Below, piece after piece: positions 45,212 through 55,694 of a stretch of DNA of 64,000 nucleotides. The notes under the pieces are model-generated. The model did no database searches and had not been told where the DNA came from. It worked only from the letters and a program-made list of their open reading frames with translations. The position numbers and the translations under genes were made by a program. Source of the DNA: Pseudonocardia hydrocarbonoxydans (GTDB taxonomy: Bacteria > Actinomycetota > Actinomycetes > Mycobacteriales > Pseudonocardiaceae); assembly GCF_006539565.1 (NCBI RefSeq), contig NZ_BJNG01000035.1, forward strand, positions 1 to 64,000. Reading direction: 5' to 3'. The number at the start of each line of letters is the position of its first letter. The stretch's first letter is position 1.

Positions 45212-46107
45212 CTCTGCGCCCCCATCCCGAACATCCGCGATCCGCCGGTGGACATGCGGGTCGCACCCCGGCCGTAGCGACGTTCGACGAACGCCTGTCC
45301 GACCGAGAGCACCGAGGTCAGCGCCAGGTACCAGATGGCCACCACGATGAGCAGCGGGATCGTCTGGAAGTTCTGCGAGTAGATCCGCTGCGCCGAGGTG
45401 AGCAGCTCGAAGTACCCGATGACGACCACGAGCGAGGTGCTCTTGAGCATCGAGATCGTCTCGTTGCCCGTCGGCGGGATGATCACCCGCATCGCCTGCG
45501 GGAGCACGATCCGGCGCAGCGTCTGTGCCCGCGACATGCCCAGCGCCCCGGCCGCCTCGGTCTGCCCCTCGTCCACCGACAGCAGTCCACCGCGCACGAT
45601 CTCGGCCATGTAGGCGGCCTCGTTGAGACCCAGTCCGAGCAGGCAGGCGGCGAACTGCGTGATCAGCTGGTTGGTGTCGAACACGACGAACGCCGGCCCG
45701 AACGGCACCCCGAGCGAGAGCTGCGGGTAGAGCGCGGCGAGGAAGTTCCAGAACAGCAGCTGGGCGATGAGCGGCGTTCCGCGGAACACCCAGATGTAGA
45801 GCCCGGCCACCGACGTCAGCACCGGGTTGGGGGACAGCCGCATGATCGCCAGCCCGATGCCGCCGACGATGCCGATGGCCATCGACAGGACCGTGAGCAG
45901 CAGCGTGTTCTGCAGCCCGTTGAGGATCGGCGCGGAGAACAGGTAGCGGCCGACCACGTCCCAGCGGAACCCGTCGTTGGTCAGGACCGTGTTGACGAAC
46001 ATCGCCGCCAGCACGGCCAGCACCACCACGGCCACCCACCGGCCCGGGTGCCGGACCGGCACGGCGCTGATCGGCTGCGACGGCTTCTCCAGCTCGGGGG
46101 CGGCCAC
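45208..46107 (-). CDS. Amino-acid ABC transporter, permease
   Basis: A 299-residue HisM/GlnP-type permease. There are five or six membrane helices, with the transporter signature [55 protein letters not shown] in the cytoplasmic loop that docks on the ATPase. GTG at 46107 lies two bases after the TGA of the binding-protein gene; a GAGGT is 12 bases upstream. As only one permease is present, it probably forms a homodimer. Confidence 0.92.
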   Translation of the reverse strand: MAAPELEKPSQPISAVPVRHPGRWVAVVVLAVLAAMFVNTVLTNDGFRWDVVGRYLFSAPILNGLQNTLLLTVLSMAIGIVGGIGLAIMRLSPNPVLTSVAGLYIWVFRGTPLIAQLLFWNFLAALYPQLSLGVPFGPAFVVFDTNQLITQFAACLLGLGLNEAAYMAEIVRGGLLSVDEGQTEAAGALGMSRAQTLRRIVLPQAMRVIIPPTGNETISMLKSTSLVVVIGYFELLTSAQRIYSQNFQTIPLLIVVAIWYLALTSVLSVGQAFVERRYGRGATRMSTGGSRMFGMGAQR

Positions 46108-46109
46108 CG

Positions 46110-47012
46110 TCAGCTCGAGACCTCGGCGGTCGGGATCGCGCCGTTGGACACGTCCCACTTCTCCAGGATCCCGGCGTAGGTGCCGTCGTCGATCAGGGCC
46201 TGCACCGCACCCTGCACCGCCTGCGCGAACTGACCCTGGTCCTTGCCGATCGCGATGCCGTAGGGCGCGGTGTCGTAGGGCTCGCCGACGACCTCGACCG
46301 CCCCCTCCGTGGTGGTCACGGCGTACGCGGCGACCGGCGAGTCGGCGAGCATCCCGACGATCCGGTTGGCCGTCAGCGCCAGGTTGACGTCGGTCTGGGC
46401 CTGCAGCTCGGTGATCGCGATGGGCTGCTGCCCTGCGGCGGTGCACGCCTCGCTGCGGGCCACGACGTCCTCCGCCTGCACGGTGCCCGACTGCACACCG
46501 ATGGCGCGCCCGCACAGCGTGTCCGGGGTGAGCCCCTCCGGGTTGCCCGCGGCGACCGCGAGGCTGGTGCCCGCCGAGAAGTAGCTGATCATGTCGACGG
46601 TCTCGATCCGCTCGTCGTTGATCGTGAACGAGGAGATGCCCGCCTCGTACCGGGCGCTCTGGATGCCGGGGATGATCCCGGAGAACTGGCTGTTCTCGAA
46701 CGTCGCTGTCAGGCCGAGCTTCTGCGCGACGGCGGTGGCGAGGTCGACGTCCATGCCGATGATCGTGGTGCCGTCGGTGTCGGTGAACTCGTTGGGCGGG
46801 TAGGAGGCGTCGGTGCCGAAGACGAGGTTCCCGTCCGCGGAGACGCTCGCCGGGACCAGCGCCGCGAGCGCCTCGTCGGCGGCGACGGCCGGGGGCTCGG
46901 CCGGGGCGGCGGGGGCGGCCCCGCCGCTGCCGTCACCTCCCGCCCCGCAGCCCGCGAGGGCCACGGCGAGGGCGACGAGGGACAGGGTCGCGGGGATGGT
47001 GCGACGGGACAC
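46110..47012 (-). CDS. Amino-acid ABC transporter, substrate-binding lipoprotein
   Basis: A 300-residue extracellular binding protein. The signal peptide ends in a lipobox (ALAGCG, Cys near 23), so it is anchored to the membrane by lipid. An Ala/Pro/Gly-rich spacer follows, then the SBP_bac_3 fold: [50 protein letters not shown] and [12 protein letters not shown] at 47012 follows GGAGG by five bases. The ligand is an amino acid of unknown identity. First gene of the operon. Confidence 0.93.
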   Translation of the reverse strand: MSRRTIPATLSLVALAVALAGCGAGGDGSGGAAPAAPAEPPAVAADEALAALVPASVSADGNLVFGTDASYPPNEFTDTDGTTIIGMDVDLATAVAQKLGLTATFENSQFSGIIPGIQSARYEAGISSFTINDERIETVDMISYFSAGTSLAVAAGNPEGLTPDTLCGRAIGVQSGTVQAEDVVARSEACTAAGQQPIAITELQAQTDVNLALTANRIVGMLADSPVAAYAVTTTEGAVEVVGEPYDTAPYGIAIGKDQGQFAQAVQGAVQALIDDGTYAGILEKWDVSNGAIPTAEVSS

Positions 47013-47164
47013 GGGGACCTCCACGGTGGTGTGAGTACGCCGGGATGCTGCCACTCCGTCACCGGGACGACACCCCGTAGGGGGGTCACCGTTGCATGAA
47101 GTCACCCTGCGTCACGCATGTCCGTTCGAGAGTGATCATCGGTCGGGATGGGTACCGTGAGCAG

Positions 47165-47548
47165 ATGTCCCTGTTCAGAAGACTCGCCACCCTCGCCACG
47201 GCCGCCGAGGCGGCCCGCCGCTACGCCCGGAGCAACCCGGACAAGGCCGGGAAGTACCTCGACCAGGCGGCCGCGTTCGTCGACAAGCAGACGAAGGGCA
47301 AGTACCGCACCCAGATCGACGGGGTCGCGAAGAAGGCCAAGGGCGCGGCCGGCATCCCGTCCGGCCCCGGCGCCGCGGGCAACGGCCACGGCACCTACGG
47401 CCAGAACCCGGCGTACGGCCAGCCGCCCGCCTACGGCCACGACGCGCCGACGCAGGCGAACCCGCCGGCTCAGCAGCCCGGTACCTCGCAGCCCGGTACC
47501 TCGCAGTACCGGCCGCCGCAGCCGGGGCCGCGCGAGCACGGCGCCTGA
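47165..47548 (+). CDS. Rv0909-like antitoxin-family protein
   Basis: A 127-residue protein. The first 60 residues match the MT0933/Rv0909 antitoxin family pattern (MSLFRRLATLATAAEAARRY, then DQAAAFVDKQTKGKYRTQIDGVAKKAKG). The rest is a Gly/Pro/Gln/Tyr-rich low-complexity tail with the repeat PGTSQPGTSQ. No toxin (Rv0910-like) gene is adjacent, so an antitoxin role is doubtful. ATG at 47165 is used. Confidence 0.7.
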   Translation: MSLFRRLATLATAAEAARRYARSNPDKAGKYLDQAAAFVDKQTKGKYRTQIDGVAKKAKGAAGIPSGPGAAGNGHGTYGQNPAYGQPPAYGHDAPTQANPPAQQPGTSQPGTSQYRPPQPGPREHGA

Positions 47549-47693
47549 CGCCCCCGCGCCGCTGCTCCTCGTGCCAGGATGACGGGGAAGATCCGTGCTG
47601 TGTGCGGGCCCACACCCCGGGCCCGTGCACACCGGACCGCCCGTCCCGCGCCCGCCACGAACCGGACGCGGGCCGACACCGCGAGGAGCACCC

Positions 47694-48893
47694 GTGTCCA
47701 CACCTCAGGACTGGACGCCGCCCACGTCCGCCGCCACCCGCCCGGGGCGTGACCGCCCGGGCCGCGACCACGTCGTCGCCGGGCTGAAGGGCACCGACGA
47801 GGGCGGCGCCGACCTCGTCCAGCTGCTGACGCCCGAGGGCGTGCGGGTGCCCGACCCCCGCTTCGACTCCTACGCGGCCGACGTCGACGTCGAGATGCTC
47901 AAGGGCCTCTACCGCGACCTCGTCCTGGTCCGCCGGTTCGACCGCGAGGGCAACGCGCTGCAGCGCCAGGGCCAGCTCGGGATCTGGGTGCCGCTGCTGG
48001 GCCAGGAGGCCGCGCAGATCGGCGCCGGCCGCGCGATGGCGCCGCAGGACATGGCGTTCCCCTCCTACCGCGAGCACGGCGTGGCCTGGACGCGCGGCGT
48101 CGACCCGACCGACCTGCTCGGCATCTTCCGCGGCACCGACCACGGCAGCTGGGACCCCCGGGAGAAGGGGTTCCACCTCTACACCATCGTCATCGGCAAC
48201 CAGTGCCTCAACGCCACCGGCTACGCGATGGGCCAGAAGTTCGAGGGCAAGGTCGGCGGCGACGACGCCGAGGCCACGATGTGCTTCTTCGGCGACGGCG
48301 CCACCAGCCAGGGCGACGTGCACGAGGGCTTCGTCTGGGCCGCGGTCTACGACGCGCCGGTCGTCTTCTACTGCCAGAACAACCAGTGGGCGATCTCCGA
48401 GCCCACCGAGCGGCAGACCCGCGTGCCCCTCTACAAGCGCGCGCAGGGCTACGGCTTCCCCGGCATCCGCGTCGACGGCAACGACGTCATCGCCTGCCTC
48501 GCCGTCACCCGCTGGGCGCTGGAGGAGTGCCGCACCGGCAACGGGCCGGTGCTGGTCGAGGCGTTCACCTACCGGATGGACGCCCACACCACCTCCGACG
48601 ACCCCACCCGCTACCGGCTGGCCGACGAGCTGGAGCTGTGGAAGCTCAAGGACCCGATCGAGCGGGTCCGGGTGCACCTGGTGCGCTCCCTCGGCGTCGA
48701 GCCGGAGTTCTTCGACGACGTGCAGGCCCAGGCCGACGAGCTGGCCGCGCGGTTCCGGCAGTTCTGCGTCGACATGCCCGCACCCGCCCCGGACCGGATG
48801 TTCTCGCAGGTGTACGCGGAGGGCTCGCCCGCCGTCGACGCCCAGCGCGAGGAGTTCCTGGCCTACCACGCGTCGTTCGAGGGGGCGTCCTGA
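47694..48893 (+). CDS. bkdA: 2-oxoacid dehydrogenase E1 alpha subunit (branched-chain type)
   Basis: A 399-residue thiamine-diphosphate E1 alpha. The TPP motif runs from FFGDGATSQGDVHEGF to YCQNNQWAIS. AFPSYREHGVAWTRG, the substrate-side block, and VEAFTYRMDAHTTSDDPTRYR, the phosphorylation-loop-like region, are clear. With E1 beta it decarboxylates branched-chain 2-oxoacids from Val, Leu and Ile; pyruvate cannot be fully excluded. GTG at 47694 follows GAGGAG. The stop overlaps the E1 beta start by one base. First gene of a three-gene operon. Confidence 0.92.
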   Translation: MSTPQDWTPPTSAATRPGRDRPGRDHVVAGLKGTDEGGADLVQLLTPEGVRVPDPRFDSYAADVDVEMLKGLYRDLVLVRRFDREGNALQRQGQLGIWVPLLGQEAAQIGAGRAMAPQDMAFPSYREHGVAWTRGVDPTDLLGIFRGTDHGSWDPREKGFHLYTIVIGNQCLNATGYAMGQKFEGKVGGDDAEATMCFFGDGATSQGDVHEGFVWAAVYDAPVVFYCQNNQWAISEPTERQTRVPLYKRAQGYGFPGIRVDGNDVIACLAVTRWALEECRTGNGPVLVEAFTYRMDAHTTSDDPTRYRLADELELWKLKDPIERVRVHLVRSLGVEPEFFDDVQAQADELAARFRQFCVDMPAPAPDRMFSQVYAEGSPAVDAQREEFLAYHASFEGAS

Positions 48894-49867
48894 TGGCGGT
48901 GCTCACGATGGCGAAGGCGATCAACGACGGGCTGCGCGCCGCGATGGAGCGCGACCCGAAGGTGCTCGTGATGGGCGAGGACGTCGGCAAGCTGGGCGGG
49001 GTCTTCCGCGTCACCGACGGGCTGCAGAAGGACTTCGGCGAGCAGCGCGTGCTCGACACCCCGCTGGCCGAGAGCGGCATCATCGGCACCGCGGTCGGCC
49101 TGGCGATCCGCGGCTTCCGGCCGGTGTGCGAGATCCAGTTCGACGGGTTCGTGTTCCCCGGCTACGACCAGATCGTCTCGCAGCTGGCGAAGCTGCACTT
49201 CCGCTCGCAGGGCCGCGTGCCGATGCCGGTGGTCGTGCGCATCCCGTTCGGCGGCGGCATCGGGGCCGTGGAGCACCACAGCGAGTCGCCCGAGGCGCTG
49301 TTCGCGCACGTCGCGGGCCTGAAGGTCGTGTCGTGCTCCAACCCGGTCGACGCCTACTGGATGATCCAGCAGGCCATCGCCTCCGACGACCCGGTGATCT
49401 TCTTCGAGCCCAAGCGGCGGTACTGGGAGAAGGCCGAGGTCGACCTGTCGGCCACCCCGCCGCCGCTGCACAGCGCCCAGGTCGCGCGGCCCGGCTCGTC
49501 CCTGACGCTCGCCGGGTACGGCCCGGTGCTCAAGACCTGCCTGGAGGCCGCGGAGGCGGCGGTCGCGGACGGGCACGACATCGAGGTGATCGACCTGCGC
49601 ACGCTCTCGCCGCTCGACCTCGACCCCGTGTTCTCCTCCGTCCGCCGGACCGGGCGGCTGGTCGTCGTCGCGGAGGCCCCGTCGGAGACGTCGGTGGCCG
49701 CGGAGGTCTGCGCGCGCGTGCAGCAGGAGTGCTTCCACTCGCTGGAGGCGCCGGTGCTGCGGGTGACCGGGTTCGACACCCCGTACCCGCCGTCGAAGTG
49801 CGAGGAGGACTACCTCCCCGACCTGGACCGGGTGCTGGACGCCGTCGACCGCTCGATGGGCTGGTGA
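48893..49867 (+). CDS. bkdB: 2-oxoacid dehydrogenase E1 beta subunit
   Basis: A 324-residue transketolase-like beta subunit that completes the E1 active site. LVMGEDVGKLGGVFRVTDGL contains the glutamate for TPP; LAESGIIGTAVGLAIRGFRPV and FGGGIGAVEHHSESPEALFAHVAGLKV are conserved. The C-terminal domain ends DTPYPPSKCEEDYLP, as in branched-chain enzymes. It starts one base within the alpha stop and overlaps the E2 GTG (GTGA). Confidence 0.94.
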   Translation: MAVLTMAKAINDGLRAAMERDPKVLVMGEDVGKLGGVFRVTDGLQKDFGEQRVLDTPLAESGIIGTAVGLAIRGFRPVCEIQFDGFVFPGYDQIVSQLAKLHFRSQGRVPMPVVVRIPFGGGIGAVEHHSESPEALFAHVAGLKVVSCSNPVDAYWMIQQAIASDDPVIFFEPKRRYWEKAEVDLSATPPPLHSAQVARPGSSLTLAGYGPVLKTCLEAAEAAVADGHDIEVIDLRTLSPLDLDPVFSSVRRTGRLVVVAEAPSETSVAAEVCARVQQECFHSLEAPVLRVTGFDTPYPPSKCEEDYLPDLDRVLDAVDRSMGW

Positions 49868-51228
49868 CCGCGATGCTGCGCGAGTTCGCCATGCCCGACG
49901 TCGGCGAGGGGCTCACCGAGGCCGAGGTCGTCACCTGGAACGTGGCGGCGGGTGACGTCGTCACCGTCAACCAGGTGCTGTGCGAGATCGAGACGGCCAA
50001 GGCCGCGGTCGAACTGCCCTCGCCGTACGCGGGGACGGTCGGGAAGCTGCTGGTCGAGCCGGGCCAGGTCGTCGCCGTCGGGTCGCCGATCATCAGCATC
50101 GAGACCGCCGAGGCCGCGGCTCCCGCGGTGGAGGAGGACACGGGCGCCAAGATCGGGGAGGTCGGGAAGGACGGCCGCGTCGCCAACCTGGTCGGCTACG
50201 GCGCGCGGCCCGGCGCGGTCACCCGCCGCCCCCGCCGCGGCACGACGCCGCCCCCCGCCCCGCCGACCCCCGCCCCGGTGCAGCAAAGCCACTCTGCTGC
50301 CACCTCACGGCGGGAAAGTGGCTTTACTGCCATTTCCCCGGGAGGAGCCGGAGCCGGAGCCGCGGCCGGGGCCGTGCCGCTGGCCAAGCCGCCGGTGCGC
50401 AAGCTGGCCCGGGATCTCGGCGTCGACCTGCGGTCCGTCACCCCGTCCGGGCCGGGCGGGGTGATCACCCGCGACGACGTGCAGTCGCACGTGGTCACCC
50501 CGGCGGCGCCCGCGGCCGTCGCGGCCGTCGGCGGGGTGCGGCGCGAGCCGATCCGCGGCATCCGCAAGCACACCGCGGCGGCCATGGTGAGCAGCGCGTT
50601 CACCGCGCCGCACGTCACCGAGTTCCTCGCGGTCGACGTCACGGCCACGATGGCGTTGCGCGACCGGCTCCGCGCCACGCGCGAGTACGCCGAGGTCAAG
50701 CTGACGCCGCTGGCGTTCGTCGCGAAGGCGGTGTGCCTGGCGGCGCGGCGCACCCCGGAGCTCAACGCGCGGTGGGACGAGGCCGCGGGCGAGATCGTCT
50801 ACTTCGACCGGATGCAGCTCGGGATCGCCGCCGCCACCCCGCGCGGGCTGATCGTCCCGAACGTCCGCGACGCCGACACGCTCACGCTGCGCGAGCTGGC
50901 GGCGGCGCTGGGCGAGCTGACGGCCACGGCACGGGCGGGGCGGACGTCCCCGGCCGACATGGCGGGCGGGACGTTCACGATCACCAACGTCGGCGTGTTC
51001 GGCGTCGACACCGGCACCCCGATCCTCAACCCCGGGGAGGCCGGGATCCTGGCCGTCGGCGCCATCAAGCCGACGCCGTGGGTCGTCGACGGCGAGCTGG
51101 CCGTGCGCACGGTGTGCCAGCTCGCACTGTCGTTCGACCACCGCCTCGTCGACGGCGAGCAGGGCTCCCGCTTCCTGGCCGACGTCGGCGCGCTGCTGAC
51201 CGACCCGGGGCTCGCGCTCACCTGGTAG
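49864..51228 (+). CDS. bkdC: 2-oxoacid dehydrogenase E2 (dihydrolipoyl acyltransferase)
   Basis: A 454-residue E2. Lipoyl domain at 4-80 with the lipoylated Lys in EIETAKAAVE (K46); Pro/Ala linker; E3/E1-binding domain (VRKLARDLGVDLRSVTPSG, ~177-210); catalytic domain from ~235 with the acyltransferase His in SFDHRLVDG (H426). The linker around 139-157 is unlike the rest of the protein (QQSHSAATSRRESGFTAIS) because a palindromic DNA repeat lies there in frame. GTG 49864 overlaps the E1 beta stop; ATG 49873 is an alternative. No E3 gene follows. The end overlaps the convergent hemerythrin-like gene by 11 bases. Confidence 0.94.
   Translation: MTAMLREFAMPDVGEGLTEAEVVTWNVAAGDVVTVNQVLCEIETAKAAVELPSPYAGTVGKLLVEPGQVVAVGSPIISIETAEAAAPAVEEDTGAKIGEVGKDGRVANLVGYGARPGAVTRRPRRGTTPPPAPPTPAPVQQSHSAATSRRESGFTAISPGGAGAGAAAGAVPLAKPPVRKLARDLGVDLRSVTPSGPGGVITRDDVQSHVVTPAAPAAVAAVGGVRREPIRGIRKHTAAAMVSSAFTAPHVTEFLAVDVTATMALRDRLRATREYAEVKLTPLAFVAKAVCLAARRTPELNARWDEAAGEIVYFDRMQLGIAAATPRGLIVPNVRDADTLTLRELAAALGELTATARAGRTSPADMAGGTFTITNVGVFGVDTGTPILNPGEAGILAVGAIKPTPWVVDGELAVRTVCQLALSFDHRLVDGEQGSRFLADVGALLTDPGLALTW
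50280..50330. repeat. Palindromic element inside the E2 linker
   Basis: Left arm CAGCAAAGCCACT (50281-50293) and right arm AGTGGCTTTACTG (50317-50329) are inverted copies with 12 of 13 matches, plus a flanking G-C pair. The stretch has clearly lower GC than the surrounding linker. It keeps the reading frame and adds about 17-20 residues without a stop. I saw no second copy in this window. Confidence 0.7.
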
Positions 51229-51883
51229 GGGCGGGGAGGGCGGCGAGCAGGCGCCGGTACCGCGGGCCCAGCACGAGGTCGTGCAGCGCGCGGGCCGGGG
51301 CCGGCACGTCGGCCCGGTCGGCACCGCCGGCGTGGGCGAGGTACAGCGGCCCGAGCGCGGCGGTGTCACGGGGCCCGGTCGGCCGGACCAGCGCGTCCCG
51401 CAGCGCCGCCCACTCGCCGGGGCCGACGCGGTGACGCAGCACCGGCAGCGCCAGCTCCTCGGCGGCGGCGAGGTGGCGGCGCAGCCGGATGTCGAGGCGG
51501 CTGACGGTGGCGGAGAGGTTGACGCGCACGGACCCGGACTCCGGCCCGTCGAGCGCCGCGAGGCGGCCGAGGCCGTAGGCGACGAGCGCGACGTGGGCGT
51601 CGAGCGGGGCGCGGTCGAGCTCCAGGCGCCGCACCTCGCCCGCCAGCTCCGGCGCGGTGCCCAGCACCAGCGGCCACAGCGCGGCGTCGGCGGCCCTGGC
51701 GTGGCGCCGCAGGCCGCGGGAGCACAGGTCCCACCAGCGCACGAGCGCGCGGGCCCCGCGCCGGTCGCCCGGTCGCAGCGCCCGGACGTGACGGGCCGCC
51801 TGCGGGACCGTCGCGCGGATGCCGTCGTGCACGAGCAGCAGGGCGCGCACGTCGTTGCCGGCGCCCAGGTCGGTGAGGGTCAT
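51218..51883 (-). CDS. Hemerythrin-like (HHE) domain protein
   Basis: A 221-residue helical protein. HDGIR near the start, [23 protein letters not shown] and RRHLAAAEELALPVL give the spaced His/Glu pattern of an HHE cation-binding four-helix bundle, which could hold a di-iron centre or be degenerate. ATG at 51883 is preferred to an open extension upstream. It overlaps the E2 3' end by 11 bases, and is divergent from the GNAT-like gene. Confidence 0.7.
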   Translation of the reverse strand: MTLTDLGAGNDVRALLLVHDGIRATVPQAARHVRALRPGDRRGARALVRWWDLCSRGLRRHARAADAALWPLVLGTAPELAGEVRRLELDRAPLDAHVALVAYGLGRLAALDGPESGSVRVNLSATVSRLDIRLRRHLAAAEELALPVLRHRVGPGEWAALRDALVRPTGPRDTAALGPLYLAHAGGADRADVPAPARALHDLVLGPRYRRLLAALPAPTR

Positions 51884-51968
51884 GGCGGGAGCGTGCGCGC
51901 ACGCCCTTGACGCCCGCTTGTCCCGCCGCCTCAAGTCGGCCACAAGTGGGCGGGGCAGGATGGCGGCC

Positions 51969-52337
51969 ATGACGATCGGGGAGACCTCCGCCGAGTCGCA
52001 CCTGATGCGGCGCAGCCCGCGGCAGGGCGACGGGCCGGGCGGCGTGGTGACCTACACCCTGGAGGACCTCGCCGCCCCCGCGGGCGAGGACCCCAAGGCC
52101 GTCATCGAGGTGCACCGCGAGGGCGACGTCGCGACGGTCGTCGGCGGCGGGGTCCCCGAGCGCCACCGCGGCCACGGCTACGGCCCGCGCCTCGCGCGGC
52201 AGGTCACCACCGCGGTGCGCGCCGAGGGCTGCCGGATCGCGCGGATGGCCGACCCGGGAACCGAGCAGGGCCGGGGCATGCTCCGCGGGCTCGGCTACTC
52301 GCGCCTGCCCGACGGGACCTGGGAGATCGAGCTCTAG
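51969..52337 (+). CDS. Small GNAT-like protein
   Basis: A 122-residue protein. GVPERHRGHGYGPRLARQVTTAVRAEG resembles motif A of small N-acetyltransferases (R/QxxGxG/A for acetyl-CoA), and MLRGLGYSRLPDGTWEIEL resembles their C-terminal strand. The N-terminal motif region is short, so it may be a YjdJ-type GNAT or a degenerate copy. ATG at 51969. It precedes the AfsR-type gene by 33 bases, so co-transcription is possible. Confidence 0.6.
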   Translation: MTIGETSAESHLMRRSPRQGDGPGGVVTYTLEDLAAPAGEDPKAVIEVHREGDVATVVGGGVPERHRGHGYGPRLARQVTTAVRAEGCRIARMADPGTEQGRGMLRGLGYSRLPDGTWEIEL

Positions 52338-52370
52338 ATCTCCGACGGGCGCCGTACCTAGGGTTCGGGG

Positions 52371-55300
52371 ATGCAGTTCCGCGTGCTGGGGCCGCTGGAG
52401 GTCGTGGCGGCCGACGGCCGGTCCGTCGACCCCGGGAGCCCCAAGCTCCGCTCGCTGCTCACGCTGCTGCTCGCCGACCACGGCCGGGTCGTGCCGCTGG
52501 ACCGCATCAACGAGACGCTGTGGGCGGGCGAGCCACCCGCCACGGCCACCGGCACCCTGCAGTCCTACGTCTCGCAGCTGCGCAGGCTGCTCGAACCCGA
52601 CCGGGCCCCGCGCGCCGCACCGCGCACGCTGCTGACCCGTCCGCCCGGCTACCTGCTCGCCCTCGGTCCCGGCGACGACCTCGACGTGCTGCGCTTCGAG
52701 CACCGGCTCGGCGAGGGCCGGCGGCTGCTCGCCGCGGGCCGGGCGGCCGAGGCCGACGCGGAGCTGACCGCGGCACTGGCCCTATGGCGCGGCGAGCCCT
52801 ACGCCGACCTGGGCGACGCCGGCGACGCCGGCGGCACCGCCGACCGTGCCCGCCTCGCCGAGCTGCGGGTCGTGGCGCTGGAACGGCACGTCGAGGCCCT
52901 GCTCGCGACCGGCCGTCCGGACGCGGCGGTCGCCGAGCTGGAGACGCTGGTGGCGGTGCACCCGCTGCGGGAGCGGCTGTGGGGATCGCTGATGCTCGCG
53001 CTGTACCGCACCGGGCGCCAGGCCGACGCGCTGCGCGCCGCCCGCGCCTGCCGCGACCTGCTGCGCGACGAGCTGGGCATCGACCCCGGCCCGGAGTTGC
53101 GCCGCCTGGAGCAGGCGATCCGCACGCAGGACCCGGGCGTCGACGGGCCGGCTCCGCCGCCGCTGCCGACCCCCGCCGCGCAGCCGGAGGGGCCCGCCCC
53201 CGGGGGTTTCGTCGGCCGCCGCGCGGAGCTCTCGACGCTGGTGGCGCGACTGTCGGCGGCGGCGGGCGGCAGCGGGTCGGTGGTGCTGCTCGGCGGCGAG
53301 GCCGGGATCGGCAAGACCCGGCTGGCCGAGGAGACGGCCGCGTCCGCCGGCGCGCTCGGCGTCCGGGTGGCCTGGAGCCGGTGTGCCGACGAGGCCGCGG
53401 CGCCCGCGCTGTGGCCGTGGACGCAGGTGCTGCGCGCGCTCGGCTCCGACGCGGGCACCCCGCCCGGCGCCGGGGAGGGCGACTCCGACGCCCGCCGCGC
53501 CGAGCTGTTCGAGCAGATCACCGGTGCGCTGGCCACGGCCGCCGCGGACGGGCCGCTGCTCGTCGTCCTCGACGACCTGCACGGCGCCGACCCGCTCTCG
53601 CTGCACCTGCTGCGCTTCCTCGTCGGCCGGATCGCGGCGCTGCCGGTGCTGGTGGTCGCGACGCTGCGCGACTCGCCCGACGAGCGCACCGACGCGCTGG
53701 TCCACACCCTCGCCGACCTGGCCAGGGAGCGCACCGTCACCCGGCTGACGCTCGACGGGCTGCCGGTCGCCGAGGTCGGGGAGCTGCTCGCCGACCGCGG
53801 GCTGGCCGACCCCGGGCTGGCCGAGGACCTGCGCCGGCGTACCGAGGGCAACCCGTTCTTCCTCGTCGAGCTGATCGAGCTGCTGCGCAGCGAGCGCCGC
53901 CTGGACGCCCGGCCGGGCGCGCCGGACATCCCCGCGTCGGTCCGCGACGTGCTGGAACGTCGGCTGGGCCGGCTGCCCGACGACACCCGGGCCCTGCTCA
54001 CCCTGGCCGCGGTGATCGGCCGCGAGTTCCCGCTGGACGTGCTGGAGGCCGCCGCCCAGCTCGACGCCGAGCAGATCGTCGGGCTGCTGGAGCCCGCCGT
54101 CATCACCGGGGTGGTGGTGGAGCACGGCGACGGCTGGGTGTGGCGGTTCGGGCACGACCTGGTCCGCGAGACGATCGTGGCCGGGCTGACCCGGCTGCAG
54201 CGGGCCCGGCTGCACCGCGCGATCGCCCGGGCGCTGGAGGGTCTGCCGCCCGCGGGCCGGCTCGACGCGCTGGCCCACCACTCCTACCTGGCCGGCCCGT
54301 TCGCCGGGGAGGGCAGCGCGCTGCGGCACGCGCTCGCCGCGGCGGCTGCGGCCCGCGAGCGGTTCGCGTTCGTCACCGCGGCCGAGCACGTCGCGCGGGC
54401 CGTCGAGCTGACCGACGGCGCGGGCGACGACCCGTCGGCGCTGCTCGTCGAGCTCGGCCGGGACCGGCGGGCGGCGGGCGACCTCACCGGCGCGCAGGCC
54501 GCGCTGTCCCGGGCGATCACGCTCGCCCGCGAGCGCGGCGACACCGACCGCGCCGCCGACGCGGCGAGCGTGTTCGGCGGGGTGGCCCTGTGGAACTGGC
54601 GGGCCTACGGCTCGAGCGACGAGACCGTCATCGAGCGGCTCGACGACCTGCTGACCGGCACCGACGACCCCGTCCGGCGGGCCGAGCTGCTCGGCACGCT
54701 GGCCTGCGAGCTGTGCTACACCGACCGGCGCGCGGAGGGGATGGACGCCGCCCGCGAGGCCGCCCGCATCGCCCGCGACCTCGGCGACGTCGCGCTGCTC
54801 GGCCGGGCGCTGAACAACTTCTACCTCGCGGGCTGGGTGCCCGGCGGCGAGGCGGAGCGGCGCGCGGCGCTGGACGAGTCGCTGGCGCTGGTCGGGAAGG
54901 GGCTGCCCGCGCACACCGAGGCCATCGCCCGGCTGCACCGCGGGGCGCTCGCGCTGCGGTTCGCCGAGCCGGACCTCGCACTGGCCGACCTCGCCCGGGC
55001 CCAGCGCCTCGCCACCGACCTCGGGCTCGCCGAGCTGCGCGCGCAGGTCACCTACCAGGAGGCCGGGCACGCCACCCTGCGCGGCGAGTGGGACCTGGCC
55101 GAGAAGCACGCCGAGGACGCGTTCGCGCTGCAGCAGCGCACCAGCCTGTGGGGTGCCAACTGGTGCCGGCTGGTGCAGCGGATGACCGTCCGGTGGGGCC
55201 AGGGCCGCCTCGACGAGGTGGCCGCCGAGCTCGTCGAGGAGACGGTGGGCGAGTTCGCCGGGCTGCGCCCGGTCGCGCTGCTCGCGCTCGCCGAGGTGGG

Positions 55301-55641
55301 CGAGCACGCGCAGGCGCGGCGGCTGCTGGAGCGCACCGACCGCATGCTGCCGGTGGACTGGAGCACCGACTTCCTGCTCTGCGCCTGGGGAGAGGTGGCC
55401 GCCGCGCTGGGCGCCCCCGATCCGCACGCGCTCTACCGCGAGCTGCTGCCGCAGGCCGGCGAGCTGGTGGTGGCGGGCACCGCGAACGCGTCGTGGGGCT
55501 CGGTGCACGGCGTGCTCGGCCGCCTCGCCGCCCGCACCGGCGACGCCGACGCCGCGCGGGCGCACCTGGCCGAGGCGGTCCGGGTCGACACCGCGGTCGG
55601 CGCGGCGCACTGGGCCGAGCGCGCCCGTTCCGCGCATCTAG
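52371..55641 (+). CDS. AfsR/SARP-type regulator (BTAD + AAA + TPR), 3' end uncertain
   Basis: A large regulator of about 1085 residues. OmpR-like winged helix at 1-95 (VPLDRINETLWAGEPPATA; LQSYVSQLRRLL), bacterial transcriptional activation domain (~96-245), AAA/NB-ARC-like ATPase with Walker A GGEAGIGKT (308-316) and Walker B LLVVLDDLHGAD, then TPR-like helices to the end. The frame has no stop after the last recognisable helix (AAHWAERAR, ~55630) and stays open to 58154 as meaningless sequence across the next gene. A TAG in the +1 frame at 55639-55641 would end the protein naturally if one extra base were removed just before it. I therefore place the end there. It probably activates the adjacent FAD oxidoreductase gene. 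Confidence 0.82.
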
Positions 55642-55651
55642 TCACCACGTG

Positions 55652-55694
55652 CAGCCGGCTTTCAGCGGATCACCAGCGGACCACAGCGATCCGC
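55652..55694. promoter_or_regulatory. SARP-type operator: direct repeats in 11-bp phase
   Basis: Heptamers CAGCCGG (55652), CAGCGGA (55663), CAGCGGA (55674) and AGCGATC (55685) are each separated by four bases, giving exact 11-base steps on one face of the helix. This is the known layout of SARP/BTAD binding sites. It lies after the regulator gene and 74 bases before the start of the FAD oxidoreductase gene. Confidence 0.8.
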
